Positions 32,586 to 40,855 of a DNA stretch of 64,000 bases are shown here, piece by piece (within the stretch, counting starts at the first letter, position 1; every line of letters starts with the position of its first letter). The stretch is from Burkholderia sp. 8Y (GTDB lineage: Bacteria > Pseudomonadota > Gammaproteobacteria > Burkholderiales > Burkholderiaceae). The notes beneath the pieces were generated by a model that had not been told where the DNA came from, did not search any database, and was given only the letters and a program-made list of their open reading frames with translations. A program made the position numbers and the translations under genes. The DNA is taken from the NCBI RefSeq assembly GCF_902506145.1, contig NZ_LR733520.1, forward strand, positions 1,967,476-2,031,475, given 5' to 3'.

Positions 32586-34280
32586 GTGTCGGAAAGCCGG
32601 GGATTTTGCCAAGCTGGATGGAAAGTTGCGCGCGTTCGAAACCAAGCGTCTTCAACCGCGACGAAAGAAACCAAGTGGCACGTGCGCACAGCGGCCATCG
32701 CGCTTTGTGCCGCACTGTGCGCCGGATGCGCGACCCGCCCGCCCGCCACCGCGTTCGATCGTCCGGTGACGCACGCGCTGCCTTCGACCGCGCCGACGCC
32801 GCTCGGAACGGCGCTCGCGCCGCTCGAAAAGCAGCATCCGGACGAGTCCGCCGTGCGTCTCTTGCCGACCGGCTCGGACGCGCTCCAGGCGCGCATCGCG
32901 CTCGCGCGCGCCGCGACGAAAACGCTCGACATGCAGTACTACATCGCCGAAGAAGACAACACCGGCAAGCTGCTGCTCGGCGCGGCGCTGTACGCGGCGG
33001 ACCGTGGCGTGCGGGTCCGCATGCTGGTCGACGACCTGAACTTCAAGGACATCGACCGCATCATGGCGGCGCTGAATTCGCACGACAACATCGAGATTCG
33101 CGTCTTCAATCCGTACGGCAGCGCGCAGCGCAGCTTCGCCGAGCGCACGCAGAACTTCTTCACGAACCTCAGCCACTTCACGCGCCGCATGCACAACAAG
33201 GCGATGATCGCGGATAACCAGATCGCGATCGTCGGCGGGCGCAATCTCGGCGACGAATACTTCAACGCCAGCCCGACGCTGCAGTTCCGCGATCTCGACC
33301 TGTTCACCGCCGGCCCCGTGGTGCACAAAGTCTCCGCGAGCTTCGACGAGTACTGGAACAGCACGCTCTCCTACCCGCTGCGCGTGCTGAACAAGCAAAA
33401 GTTCGATCCGTCCGATCTCGACAAGACGCGCGAGGACCTGCGCAACCACTGGCGCGAGGAAGCGGACCCGCTGAACGCCAAGCCGCTCAACGCCACGCCG
33501 CTCGCCCAGCAGATTGCTCGCGGCGAGATGGGTCTCGTCTGGGCGCCGACGGAATTCGAAGCGGATTCGCCGTCGAAAATCGAGCATCCGAGCGACGACT
33601 ACAAGAGCCCGCCGATGACGCGGCTCGCCGACCTGATGAAGAACGCGCAGAGCGAGTTCCTGATTCTCTCGCCGTACTTCGTGCCGCACGACGTGGGCGT
33701 GAAGGCGGTCGCCGACGTGACGCGCCGCCATGTGCGCGTCGCGGTGCTGACGAACTCGCTAGCCGCCACCGATGCCGTCGCGGTTCAGGCGGGCTATGCG
33801 CCGTATCGCATCCCGCTTCTGCGCAACGGCGTGGAACTGTACGAATTCAAGCCGCTCCAGCCCGAAGGCGAAGGCCGCCCGCCCGCCGGCTTGTTCGGTT
33901 CGTCGTCGCGCGCGAGTCTGCACGCTAAGGCGTATGTGATCGATCGGAGTATCCTCGTGATCGGCTCCATGAATCTCGATCCCCGCTCGGCGCGGCTCAA
34001 CACCGAACTCGCGCTCGTGGTTCACAGCAAGCCGGTCGCGGAGCAAGTCGCGGCGCTCTTCGAAAGGGGCATCTCGCCGAAAGCGAGCTGGCGCGTGGAA
34101 CTGGCGAGCGCGGCGGTGATGGCGGAACTGCGCCGCACCGGCTCGCCGCAGTCCGGTCTCGTGTGGACGAGTCAGGAAGACATCGGAACCGTGACCTACA
34201 ACTTCGATCCCGAGGCCGGCTTCTACCGTAACGCCATGACGGGCCTCTTCAAGCTGCTGCCCGTCGACGAGCAGCTTTGA
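32586..34280 (+). CDS. Phospholipase-D-family lipoprotein (cardiolipin synthase-like)
   Basis: The product has two HKD motifs: MHNKAMIADNQIAIVGGRN near residue 203 and LHAKAYVIDRSILVIGSMNLDPRS near residue 445. These pair to form one phosphatidyl-transfer active site. A lipoprotein signal (AAIALCAALCAGCATRPP, acylated Cys about residue 48) suggests anchoring to the outer or inner membrane. I use the GTG at 32586, which has AGAGGAAG at good spacing. A GTG at 32682 would give a more standard signal peptide and is a real alternative. Activity may be cardiolipin synthesis or phospholipid hydrolysis. It runs into fumC with a 23-bp gap. Confidence 0.88.
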   Translation: MSESRGFCQAGWKVARVRNQASSTATKETKWHVRTAAIALCAALCAGCATRPPATAFDRPVTHALPSTAPTPLGTALAPLEKQHPDESAVRLLPTGSDALQARIALARAATKTLDMQYYIAEEDNTGKLLLGAALYAADRGVRVRMLVDDLNFKDIDRIMAALNSHDNIEIRVFNPYGSAQRSFAERTQNFFTNLSHFTRRMHNKAMIADNQIAIVGGRNLGDEYFNASPTLQFRDLDLFTAGPVVHKVSASFDEYWNSTLSYPLRVLNKQKFDPSDLDKTREDLRNHWREEADPLNAKPLNATPLAQQIARGEMGLVWAPTEFEADSPSKIEHPSDDYKSPPMTRLADLMKNAQSEFLILSPYFVPHDVGVKAVADVTRRHVRVAVLTNSLAATDAVAVQAGYAPYRIPLLRNGVELYEFKPLQPEGEGRPPAGLFGSSSRASLHAKAYVIDRSILVIGSMNLDPRSARLNTELALVVHSKPVAEQVAALFERGISPKASWRVELASAAVMAELRRTGSPQSGLVWTSQEDIGTVTYNFDPEAGFYRNAMTGLFKLLPVDEQL

Positions 34281-34303
34281 CCACTTCAAAGGAACTTCAG
34301 GCC

Positions 34304-35710
34304 ATGACACAGAACGCACAGGGCGATGTACGCATGGAGAAGGACACGTTCGGCGAGATCGCCGTGCCCAACGGCAAGCTGTGGGGCGCGCAGACGCAGC
34401 GGTCGTTGCAGAACTTCAAGATCTCGACGGAAAAGCAGTCGCCCGAACTCATCACCGCGCTCGCGATCATCAAGCGCGCCGCCGCCGAGGTGAATCAGGA
34501 CCTGAAGGTGCTCGACGCGAAGAAGGCGCAGGCGATCATGCAGGCCGCCGATGAAATCATCGACGGCAAGCATCCGGACGAATTTCCGCTCGCCGTGTGG
34601 CAGACCGGTTCCGGCACGCAGACCAACATGAATCTGAACGAGGTGATCGCCAATCGCGCGAGCGAGTTGCTCGGCGGGCCGCGCGGCGAAGAACGCCTCG
34701 TGCATCCGAACGATGACGTGAACCGCGGCCAGTCGTCCAACGACGTGTTCCCGACCGCGATGCACGTCGCCGCCGCGTACGCGATCGTCAAGCATCTGGT
34801 GCCGTCGCTGAAGACGCTGCGCGAGACGCTCGACAAGAAGTCGCAGCAGTTCGCGGATGTCGTGAAGATCGGCCGGACGCATTTGCAGGACGCGACGCCG
34901 CTCACGCTCGGTCAGGAATTCTCGGGCTACGTCGCGCAGCTCGATCAGGGCATCCGCCACGTCGAAGCGACGCTGCCGCATCTGTACCAGCTCGCGCAGG
35001 GCGGCACGGCCGTCGGCACGGGCCTGAACGCGCATCCGGAATTCGCGGTGAAGGTGGCGCAGGCGATCGGCAAGCTCACCGGCCTGCCGTTCGAAACCGC
35101 GCCGAACAAGTTCGAGGTGATGGCCGCCGCCGATGCGCTCGTCGCCGCGCACGGCGCGCTCAAGACCATCGCCGCGAGCATGATGAAGATCGCCAACGAC
35201 ATCCGCTGGCTCGCGAGCGGACCGCGCTGCGGCCTGGGCGAACTATCGATTCCGGAAAACGAGCCGGGCAGTTCCATCATGCCGGGCAAGGTGAACCCAA
35301 CGCAGTCGGAAGCCGTGACCATGCTCTGCTGTCAGGTGTTTGGCAACGACGTGGCGGTGAACATCGGCGGGGCGAGCGGCAACTTCGAGCTGAACGTGTT
35401 CCGGCCGATGATCGCGCATAACGTGTTGCAGTCGATCCGCCTGCTCGCGGACGGCGCGCAGAGCTTCAACGACAACTGCGCGGTGGGGATCGAGGCGAAT
35501 CAGGCTCGCATCGACAGCCTGCTCAACGAATCGCTGATGCTGGTGACGGCGCTCAATCCGCATATCGGCTACGACAAGGCCGCGCAGATCGCCAAGAAGG
35601 CGCACAAGGAAGGCACGACGCTCAAGGCCGCGGCGCTCGCGCTCGGGCACGTGACCGAGCAGCATTTCGATGAATGGGTGAAGCCGCACGAGATGGTCGG
35701 CAACAAATAG
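34304..35710 (+). CDS. fumC: Class II fumarate hydratase
   Basis: 468 residues, the expected length. The signature GSSIMPGKVNPTQ lies near residue 325. Substrate-binding segments TGSGTQTNMNLNEVIANRA, GQSSNDVFPTAMH and GRTHLQDATPLTLGQEFSGY are all present. It interconverts fumarate and malate in the TCA cycle and is iron-independent. The ATG at 34304 is preferred over the in-frame start at 34277 because it follows AAGGAA and matches the family start. It stands downstream of the phospholipase gene and converges on the thioesterase gene. Confidence 0.97.
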   Translation: MTQNAQGDVRMEKDTFGEIAVPNGKLWGAQTQRSLQNFKISTEKQSPELITALAIIKRAAAEVNQDLKVLDAKKAQAIMQAADEIIDGKHPDEFPLAVWQTGSGTQTNMNLNEVIANRASELLGGPRGEERLVHPNDDVNRGQSSNDVFPTAMHVAAAYAIVKHLVPSLKTLRETLDKKSQQFADVVKIGRTHLQDATPLTLGQEFSGYVAQLDQGIRHVEATLPHLYQLAQGGTAVGTGLNAHPEFAVKVAQAIGKLTGLPFETAPNKFEVMAAADALVAAHGALKTIAASMMKIANDIRWLASGPRCGLGELSIPENEPGSSIMPGKVNPTQSEAVTMLCCQVFGNDVAVNIGGASGNFELNVFRPMIAHNVLQSIRLLADGAQSFNDNCAVGIEANQARIDSLLNESLMLVTALNPHIGYDKAAQIAKKAHKEGTTLKAAALALGHVTEQHFDEWVKPHEMVGNK

Positions 35711-35739
35711 GCGCTTCGGGCTGGGGGAAGGCGGCGGCG

Positions 35740-36264
35740 TCAGACCTTGCCCGCCGCCACTTCTTCCGGCTTCAGTTCGACGATTGCATCGAGCGCGTCT
35801 TTCACGTCCATCGCGTATTTCGCGAGACGTTGCTCTTCGTCCGATTCCGGCACGAACGCCGGCACAGGCGTGGGCTGCCCCGTCTCATCCACCGCGACGA
35901 AGACCATCAGGCAATCAGTGGTCTGCTCCAGTTCGCCGACTTTCGGATCGCCCGCATGCACCGACACGTGAATATGCATGCTCGTGCGTCCGGTCACGAC
36001 GACGCGCGCACGCAATTCGACGAGATTGCCCACCAGAATCGGCCGCCTGAAGCGGATGTTGCCGACGCTCACCGTCACCGCGTAACGCCCGCTCCACATG
36101 GCGGCGCAGGCGTACGCGGTTTCGTCGATCCACTTCATCAGCGCGCCGCCGTGGACCTTGCCGCCGAAGTTGACCGAACTCGGCTCGGCAAGAAAACGGA
36201 AGGTGGTTTCGGCGCGGCCTGCGCGCAAGGCGGCGGGCGCGGCTGACGGAGTCGGCGTTGTCAT
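35740..36264 (-). CDS. Acyl-CoA thioesterase, hotdog fold (YciA-like)
   Basis: 174 residues. The hotdog thioesterase pattern is clear: NFGGKVHGGALMKWIDETAYACAAMWSGRYAVTVSVGNIRFRRPI, with the central helix and catalytic Asp in WIDE. Then come VELRARVVVTGRTSMHIHV and VFVAVDETGQPTPVP. These residues match the YciA/BACH acyl-CoA hydrolases that release free CoA from acyl-CoAs. N-terminal Ala/Pro residues up to 25 are variable. It converges on fumC with 29 bp between stops. Confidence 0.9.
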   Translation of the reverse strand: MTTPTPSAAPAALRAGRAETTFRFLAEPSSVNFGGKVHGGALMKWIDETAYACAAMWSGRYAVTVSVGNIRFRRPILVGNLVELRARVVVTGRTSMHIHVSVHAGDPKVGELEQTTDCLMVFVAVDETGQPTPVPAFVPESDEEQRLAKYAMDVKDALDAIVELKPEEVAAGKV

Positions 36265-36318
36265 GGCGGTTCACGGCGAAAAAAGGAAGCCGCGATTATA
36301 GGCCGCGAAAAAACGCGG

Positions 36319-36459
36319 CTAGTTGTGAACGGTGACGCCCTGGTCGATGGTGCCGTACATCGTGATGCTGCCGCCGCCCGCCGACGGCGACGGCCCGCCC
36401 GCGCAACCCGCGCACAGAATCACAACGGCGAGCGCGGCGGTGGCAATGAGCTTGAACAT
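36319..36459 (-). CDS. 46-residue lipoprotein with a porin-like motif
   Basis: Starts MFKLIATAALAVVILCAGC, a lipoprotein signal with lipobox LCAGC (acylated Cys19). The mature peptide is only 28 residues: a Gly/Ser/Pro linker and then ITMYGTIDQGVTVHN. That last stretch looks like the first beta-strand of Burkholderia general porins (TLYG-ID-G), an unexpected match in so small a protein. A much longer open frame covers this region, but only this short part has a coherent protein plan. Function unknown; it may be an outer-membrane lipopeptide. Confidence 0.72.
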   Translation of the reverse strand: MFKLIATAALAVVILCAGCAGGPSPSAGGGSITMYGTIDQGVTVHN

Positions 36460-36597
36460 GCGCGTTTTCCCGGTGCTTCGTATACGAGCGACCATTCTAG
36501 CGCCGCAGCGGGTGCATCGACGTTTCGTGCGGACGTGAAACGTCGATTGCGCAGGCGCGCTACAGTTGTGGCATCCAACGATGCGTCCCCTATCGCC

Positions 36598-37341
36598 ATG
36601 AACTCCGCTTTCGAAGACGCCCGCTCGCGGCATTTTCCCGGCCTCTCGCGCATTGGCGCGCTGCTCGCCGATCCGGGCCGAGCCGCGATGCTCTGGTCGC
36701 TGATGGACGGCACCGCGCGCCCCGCCGGCGAACTGACGATGATCGCGGGCCTGTCGCCGTCGGCGGCCAGCGCACACCTCGCGCGGTTGACAGAAGGCGG
36801 ACTGCTCGCGTTCGAAGTCAGCGGACGGCATCGCTATTATCGGATCGCGACGCCCGATATCGCCGCCGCGATCGAGGCGCTCGCGAACCTGGCGCGGGCG
36901 AGCGCGCCGCAAGCCGCGCCGCAGCGGCCGGCCAGCGCCGTGCCGCTCGAAATGCGCTATGCGCGCACGTGCTACGACCACCTCGCGGGCGAACTGGCCG
37001 TGCGGCTCTTCGACGGCATGCTCGCGCGCAACTGGCTCGCCGCACCGGACGACGATTTGGCGACGCGCGAAGCCTCTGCGCTCGACACGACGCCTGACGG
37101 GACGCAGGCGTTCGCGGAACTGGGCATCGACGTGACAGCGCAGCGTGCGCGGCGGCGGCGGTTTGCGTGTACCTGCATCGACTGGAGCGAGCGGCGTCCG
37201 CATCTGGGCGGCGCGCTCGGCGCGGCGTATCTGGAAGCGTGCGAAACGCACGGCTGGATCGAACACACGGCCAGGCGCCGCGTGCTGCGCGTGACGCCCG
37301 CCGGACAGCGTCATTTCGAAGGCTTTCTTTCCGGGCGTTGA
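36598..37341 (+). CDS. ArsR-like winged-helix transcriptional regulator
   Basis: 247 residues starting MNSAFEDARSRHFPGLSRIGALLADPGRAAMLWSLM. The N-terminal winged helix (about 15-90) contains AGELTMIAGLSPSAASAHLARLTEGGLLAFEVSGRHRYYRI, a typical ArsR/SmtB-type recognition region. There is no obvious CxC metal site in the helix. The C-terminal half is a second domain with a CTCIDW cysteine pair and ending VLRVTPAGQRHFEGF, a feature of larger ArsR-type regulators. The ligand is unknown. It is divergent from the 46-residue lipoprotein. Confidence 0.85.
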   Translation: MNSAFEDARSRHFPGLSRIGALLADPGRAAMLWSLMDGTARPAGELTMIAGLSPSAASAHLARLTEGGLLAFEVSGRHRYYRIATPDIAAAIEALANLARASAPQAAPQRPASAVPLEMRYARTCYDHLAGELAVRLFDGMLARNWLAAPDDDLATREASALDTTPDGTQAFAELGIDVTAQRARRRRFACTCIDWSERRPHLGGALGAAYLEACETHGWIEHTARRRVLRVTPAGQRHFEGFLSGR

Positions 37342-37343
37342 GC

Positions 37344-37373
37344 GAAAAAAACGCGCGACCGGGGCCGCGCGTT
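37344..37373 (-). terminator. Terminator of thyA
   Basis: On the minus strand the stem AACGCGCG / CGCGCGTT with an 8-base loop is followed by a run of T (the A-run at 37345-37350). It lies between the convergent stops of thyA and the ArsR-like gene. Confidence 0.75.
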
Positions 37374-37391
37374 CGAGTGATTCCTGACCGA

Positions 37392-38363
37392 TCAGACCGC
37401 CATTGGCGCGCTGATCGGATCGTGATGCCGGTAGCCTTCGAGCGCGAAGTCCTTCGGCTCGACCTTTTCTAGCCACTCGGGCTCGTAGCGTTTCGTCACC
37501 GCGTAGTCCGGCACGCGATCCGAGATGATGAGCTGCGGCAGCGGATACGGCTCGCGCTTCAACTGCTCGTTGAGCATGTCGAGCTGATTCTCGTAGATGT
37601 GCGCGTCGCCGATAAAGTACGTGAACCAGCGCGGCTTGTAGCCCGTGAGCCGCCCGACGAGATGCAGGAGCGCCGCGCCTTCCGTCAGATTGAACGGCGT
37701 GCCGAGCCCGACGTCATTGCTGCGGATATACAGGCAAAGCGAAATCTCACCCTTCGTCACGTTCGGGATGAACTGATACAGCAAGTGGCACGCGGGCAGC
37801 GCGATCTCGTCGAGCTTCGCCGGATTCCACGCGTGAAAGAGAATGCGCCGGTCGGTCGGGCGCTCGATGATGGTGTCGAGACACTGGCGCAACTGATCGA
37901 TCGCCTTGTACAGCAGCACTTGCTCGCGCCCGTTCTCGACGAAGCTCGTCACGAGTTCGTAGCCGCGGTTGGTTGCATCGGCGATCTGGTCGCCCGCGCC
38001 GGCGTCGATCAGCTTGTACGCCGGCCAGTTGCGCCACTGCACGCCGTAGACATCGCCGAGATCGTCGGTGCCCCGGCGATACGGGTTTTCGAGCCACTGC
38101 GGATTTTCGTTCGCGTTCGCGTCCCACACCTTGCAGCCGAGCGCGCGGAAGTCCGCGGCGTTTTTCGACGCGCGCAGAAAGCCGATCATCTCGCCGATCG
38201 CCGACTTGAATGCGAGCTTTTTCGTCGTGACGGCGGGAAAGCCTTCTTGCAGATCGAAGCGCAACATGGCGCCGGGAATGCTGATGGTGCGGATGCCCGT
38301 GCGGTTTTCCTGCCACGTGCCGGTATCGAGGATCGTCTGCACGAGCTCGAGATACTGTTTCAT
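37392..38363 (-). CDS. thyA: Thymidylate synthase
   Basis: 323 residues starting MKQYLELVQTILDTG at 38363, the conserved ThyA N-terminus; the frame extends upstream without support. The catalytic cysteine lies in LPACHLLYQF (Cys192). Other signature parts are RTGIRTISIPGAMLRFDL, GDVYGVQWRNW and SNDVGLGTPFNL. It methylates dUMP to dTMP using methylene-tetrahydrofolate, producing dihydrofolate that FolA (40856-41353) recycles. It is about 46 residues longer before the catalytic Cys than E. coli ThyA (Cys146), an insertion also known in long-form bacterial ThyA. Confidence 0.97.
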   Translation of the reverse strand: MKQYLELVQTILDTGTWQENRTGIRTISIPGAMLRFDLQEGFPAVTTKKLAFKSAIGEMIGFLRASKNAADFRALGCKVWDANANENPQWLENPYRRGTDDLGDVYGVQWRNWPAYKLIDAGAGDQIADATNRGYELVTSFVENGREQVLLYKAIDQLRQCLDTIIERPTDRRILFHAWNPAKLDEIALPACHLLYQFIPNVTKGEISLCLYIRSNDVGLGTPFNLTEGAALLHLVGRLTGYKPRWFTYFIGDAHIYENQLDMLNEQLKREPYPLPQLIISDRVPDYAVTKRYEPEWLEKVEPKDFALEGYRHHDPISAPMAV

Positions 38364-38451
38364 TCGATGTTCCTTGAATGCGGGCACGGGCCACGCGAGA
38401 AGAGGCGGAAACACCGATTTTACCAAGCGGCCCGCCCCGGCGCTGCCGTCC

Positions 38452-38486
38452 GCGAAAAGAAGAACGGGCGCCTTGCGGCGCCCGTT
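38452..38486 (-). terminator. Terminator of the sigma-54 activator gene
   Basis: Minus-strand stem AACGGGCGCC / GGCGCCCGTT with loop GCAA, followed by CTTCTTTTC. It starts 25 bp after the stop of the activator gene. Confidence 0.85.
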
Positions 38487-38511
38487 GCGGTGAGCAGAAA
38501 CGATGCGTCGG

Positions 38512-39891
38512 TCAGCCGCGCGTGGCGTGTTCCGGAGGGGCATCGACCTCGATGTGACGCATGCCGTGCGCGCTCAGCAGCCGATACAGCGTGACGCGCG
38601 AGATGCCGAGTTCGTGCGCCGCGTCGCCCAGCCGTCCGCGATGGCGCAAGAGCGCAAGCTCGATGGCCTGCCGCTCCGCCGCCTCGCGCGCCTGCGCGAG
38701 CGAGACCGGCGCCACTTCGACGTATTCGCCCAATTCGAGATCGCGCGCGGTGATCTGCCGCCCTTCCGACATCACGATGGCGCGGCGCACCCGGTTGATG
38801 AGTTCGCGCACGTTGCCCGGCCAGCCGTAGTTGTGGATCGCCGCGATCGCATCCGGCGAGAAACCGCGCAGACGGCGGCTCGCGTCCTTCTTGAAGCGGT
38901 CGAGCATGTGCTTCGCGAGCAGTTCGATGTCCTTGCCGCGCGCGCGCAGCGGCGGTTCGTCGATCTGCAGCACGCAAAGACGGTGATACAGGTCAGCGCG
39001 GAACCGCCCTTCGATCATCGCGGTCTGCATGTCGACGTGCGTCGCCGAAATGATGCGGACATCCACGGGCGTCGATCCGTGCCCGCCTAGACGCTCGACC
39101 TTGCGCTCTTGCAGAAAGCGCAGCAGGCTCGCCTGGCTTTCGAGCGGTAGATCGCCGATTTCATCGAGGAACAGCGTGCCGCCGTTGGCGGCTTCCACGC
39201 GGCCGATCTTGCGTTGATTCGCGCCCGTGAAAGCGCCGCGTTCATAGCCGAAGAGTTCCGATTGCAGCAAATGCGCGGGAATCGCGCCGCAGTTGATGGC
39301 GACGAACGGCTGGTCGCGGCGCGCTGAACGCTCGTGAATGGCGACTGCCGTCAGTTCCTTGCCAGTGCCCGACTCGCCGGAAATGAACACGGGCGCGTCC
39401 GTCATCGCGACTTTGCGGATCGAGCGGAACAGCGCGAGCATGGCGTCGCACGAGCCGACCATCTCGCCTTCGGCGCGGCCTTCGCTGCGCGCGTCGTTCG
39501 AGGCGGCGTCGTGCAGCGCGACCATGCCGTACGCGTGCCCGACCGAATCGACCACACGGTCGTTCGAGGTCGGCAGCGTGACGTAATCGAAACAGTAGTC
39601 GCGGATCAGCCGGCGCACCGCGGCGTCTTCCAGCTGGCCGGGGACGGTTGCCGCCACCCAGCCGACGTTGGTCATGGTCAGCGACGATTCGAACGCCGCC
39701 AGTTCGTGCGATTCGAAATGCCCCGACAAATCGAGCAGCCCGCCCATTGCCAGGTCACTGCGCAGCGCCTTGCGCGTGTCGCGCGCACTTGCCACGATCT
39801 CGATTTGCCAGCCGCGTTCCTCGAAACGCGCACATAGCGTCTCGCTGGGATCCCGCGTCACATAGATCAGTTGCCGCCGAGCGACGTCCAT
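38512..39891 (-). CDS. Sigma-54-dependent transcriptional activator, VpsR-like
   Basis: 459 residues. The N-terminal domain (1-125) resembles the atypical receiver of VpsR, a c-di-GMP-linked biofilm regulator: it lacks a clear phospho-acceptor pattern and contains GGLLDLSGHFES. The central AAA+ domain has Walker A SGESGTGKEL, the sigma-54 contact loop GAFTGA, Walker B GGTLFLDEIGDL and an arginine finger in GRFRADLYHRL. The C-terminal helix-turn-helix is LGDAAHELGISRVTLYRLL. It should activate RNA polymerase-sigma54. A 16-bp perfect palindrome lies 15 bp upstream of its start. Target genes are unknown; exopolysaccharide or biofilm genes are a guess from the family. Confidence 0.9.
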   Translation of the reverse strand: MDVARRQLIYVTRDPSETLCARFEERGWQIEIVASARDTRKALRSDLAMGGLLDLSGHFESHELAAFESSLTMTNVGWVAATVPGQLEDAAVRRLIRDYCFDYVTLPTSNDRVVDSVGHAYGMVALHDAASNDARSEGRAEGEMVGSCDAMLALFRSIRKVAMTDAPVFISGESGTGKELTAVAIHERSARRDQPFVAINCGAIPAHLLQSELFGYERGAFTGANQRKIGRVEAANGGTLFLDEIGDLPLESQASLLRFLQERKVERLGGHGSTPVDVRIISATHVDMQTAMIEGRFRADLYHRLCVLQIDEPPLRARGKDIELLAKHMLDRFKKDASRRLRGFSPDAIAAIHNYGWPGNVRELINRVRRAIVMSEGRQITARDLELGEYVEVAPVSLAQAREAAERQAIELALLRHRGRLGDAAHELGISRVTLYRLLSAHGMRHIEVDAPPEHATRG

Positions 39892-39906
39892 TATTCAGAT
39901 CCTTGG

Positions 39907-39922
39907 TTCAACGTTCGTTGAA
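39907..39922. promoter_or_regulatory. Perfect palindrome upstream of the sigma-54 activator
   Basis: TTCAACGTTCGTTGAA has perfect 7-bp arms (TTCAACG / CGTTGAA) around TT. It lies 16-31 bp upstream of the activator start codon at 39891. No T-run follows, so it is more like an operator than a terminator. The binding protein is unknown. Confidence 0.6.
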
Positions 39923-40500
39923 AAGGTCGCGTAGTTCAGGCTCTCGCTTCAAGCAGAATTCTTGGCCCTCGCATGTGATGCGTACGGACTTGCAATTCGA
40001 TACCTCGCCCCCTGGAACGCGCCGCGCATAACGCCAGCGCCCTTCCGCGAAACCCTTTTTGTTTGATTCTGCGCCGCTTTGGAGAGACTACTATAACCCA
40101 GAATCACCGAAAACAAATACCTTCCCGAGCGGCTTGACTCGTCGCGGAACCTTGCTGGCTAAGGCTCAGACCCAGCTTCGCCCGGATTTATTGCAAGTTC
40201 GCGTCGTGCTTTTTATACGACGAGAGCTTATACCGCTTCGCCCCGAAAATCCGGTTTTTCTTGCATCACGTTACGCGGTTGAAACGTTTTCGCGCGGTTT
40301 TTCCGCATGGCGCTCTGCCCGGTGCGCGCGACTCTTTATGCGGCAAGGCGTTGATGAGAATGGCATGCATTTGGCTAGAGATCGCACGCGCAAGCGGTAA
40401 TTACTGAAGGCGCGAGACGATTTCCATACGCGTTTGACTAATCCGATTATTTCTCCCCACGACATCGCGGAATTAATTACCCGATGTCTCAGTCTCCAAG
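39923..40500. other. Intergenic region, relatively AT-rich, no recognisable gene before 40501
   Basis: About 0.6 kb with a lower GC content than the flanks and no coding frame of convincing length or composition. It has several T-runs and TATA-like pieces (e.g. ACTATAACC near 40090, TTTTTATACG near 40210). It presumably holds the promoter of the leftward activator gene and of the rightward short frame at 40501. A sigma-54-like element is listed separately. Confidence 0.6.
40361..40376 (+). promoter_or_regulatory. Sigma-54-like -24/-12 element
   Basis: TGGCATGCATTTGGCT places GG and GC exactly 12 bp apart, as required for sigma-54, and matches the TGGCAYR-N4-TTGCW consensus at most positions (TTGC is TGGC here). 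It points right, 125 bp before the short frame at 40501. It lies in the same gap as the start of a sigma-54 activator gene. Weak evidence by itself. Confidence 0.35.
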
Positions 40501-40746
40501 ATGGCTCTCGATAATTATTTACCGCGTTTTGAATCGACGGCTGCGGCTTCGTCCGACGCAAACAAGACCGACGCGTTTGATTGGTCGGCGGAAACCGACA
40601 CAACGGCCGACGATATCGGTGCCTTCCCCGCGCGCCGCGCGCCTCGTGCCGCGCTCAGCGTGACGCTATGGGACGAGGTTGCACCGGAAGGTCCGCGCGC
40701 ATATCGCGATGACGGAGAGGCGCCGGACGACACATCCGCAGTCTGA
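40501..40746 (+). CDS. Hypothetical 81-residue acidic protein (uncertain)
   Basis: Starts MALDNYLPRFESTAAASSDANK. The composition is acidic and low in hydrophobic residues, with DETDTTADDIG and a C-terminal EAPDDTSAV, suggesting a disordered soluble protein. No strong ribosome-binding site is visible before the ATG. The third-codon positions are GC-rich in the second half, which favours a real gene, but it could be chance. A sigma-54-like element lies upstream and folA downstream. No family recognised. Confidence 0.42.
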   Translation: MALDNYLPRFESTAAASSDANKTDAFDWSAETDTTADDIGAFPARRAPRAALSVTLWDEVAPEGPRAYRDDGEAPDDTSAV

Positions 40747-40855
40747 AGCCCGACCTCGTCTGAAGCAGTTAGGGCGTCAATTAGGGCGCCGGTCAGCGCG
40801 TCGGTTAAACTTCGTGCCCCGGCCCGGCGGCGCTGCCGCCCTCTCCTACCTGCAC

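Noticed and set aside
36460..37476. Upstream part of the long minus-strand frame that ends in the 46-residue lipoprotein
   Set aside because: It lies antisense to the ArsR-like regulator and has no protein-like features; only the last 46 codons make a coherent lipoprotein.
40679..40855. N-terminal extension of folA
   Set aside because: The canonical DHFR start MTTLTLIVARARNGVIG begins at 40856, and upstream codons look non-conserved.
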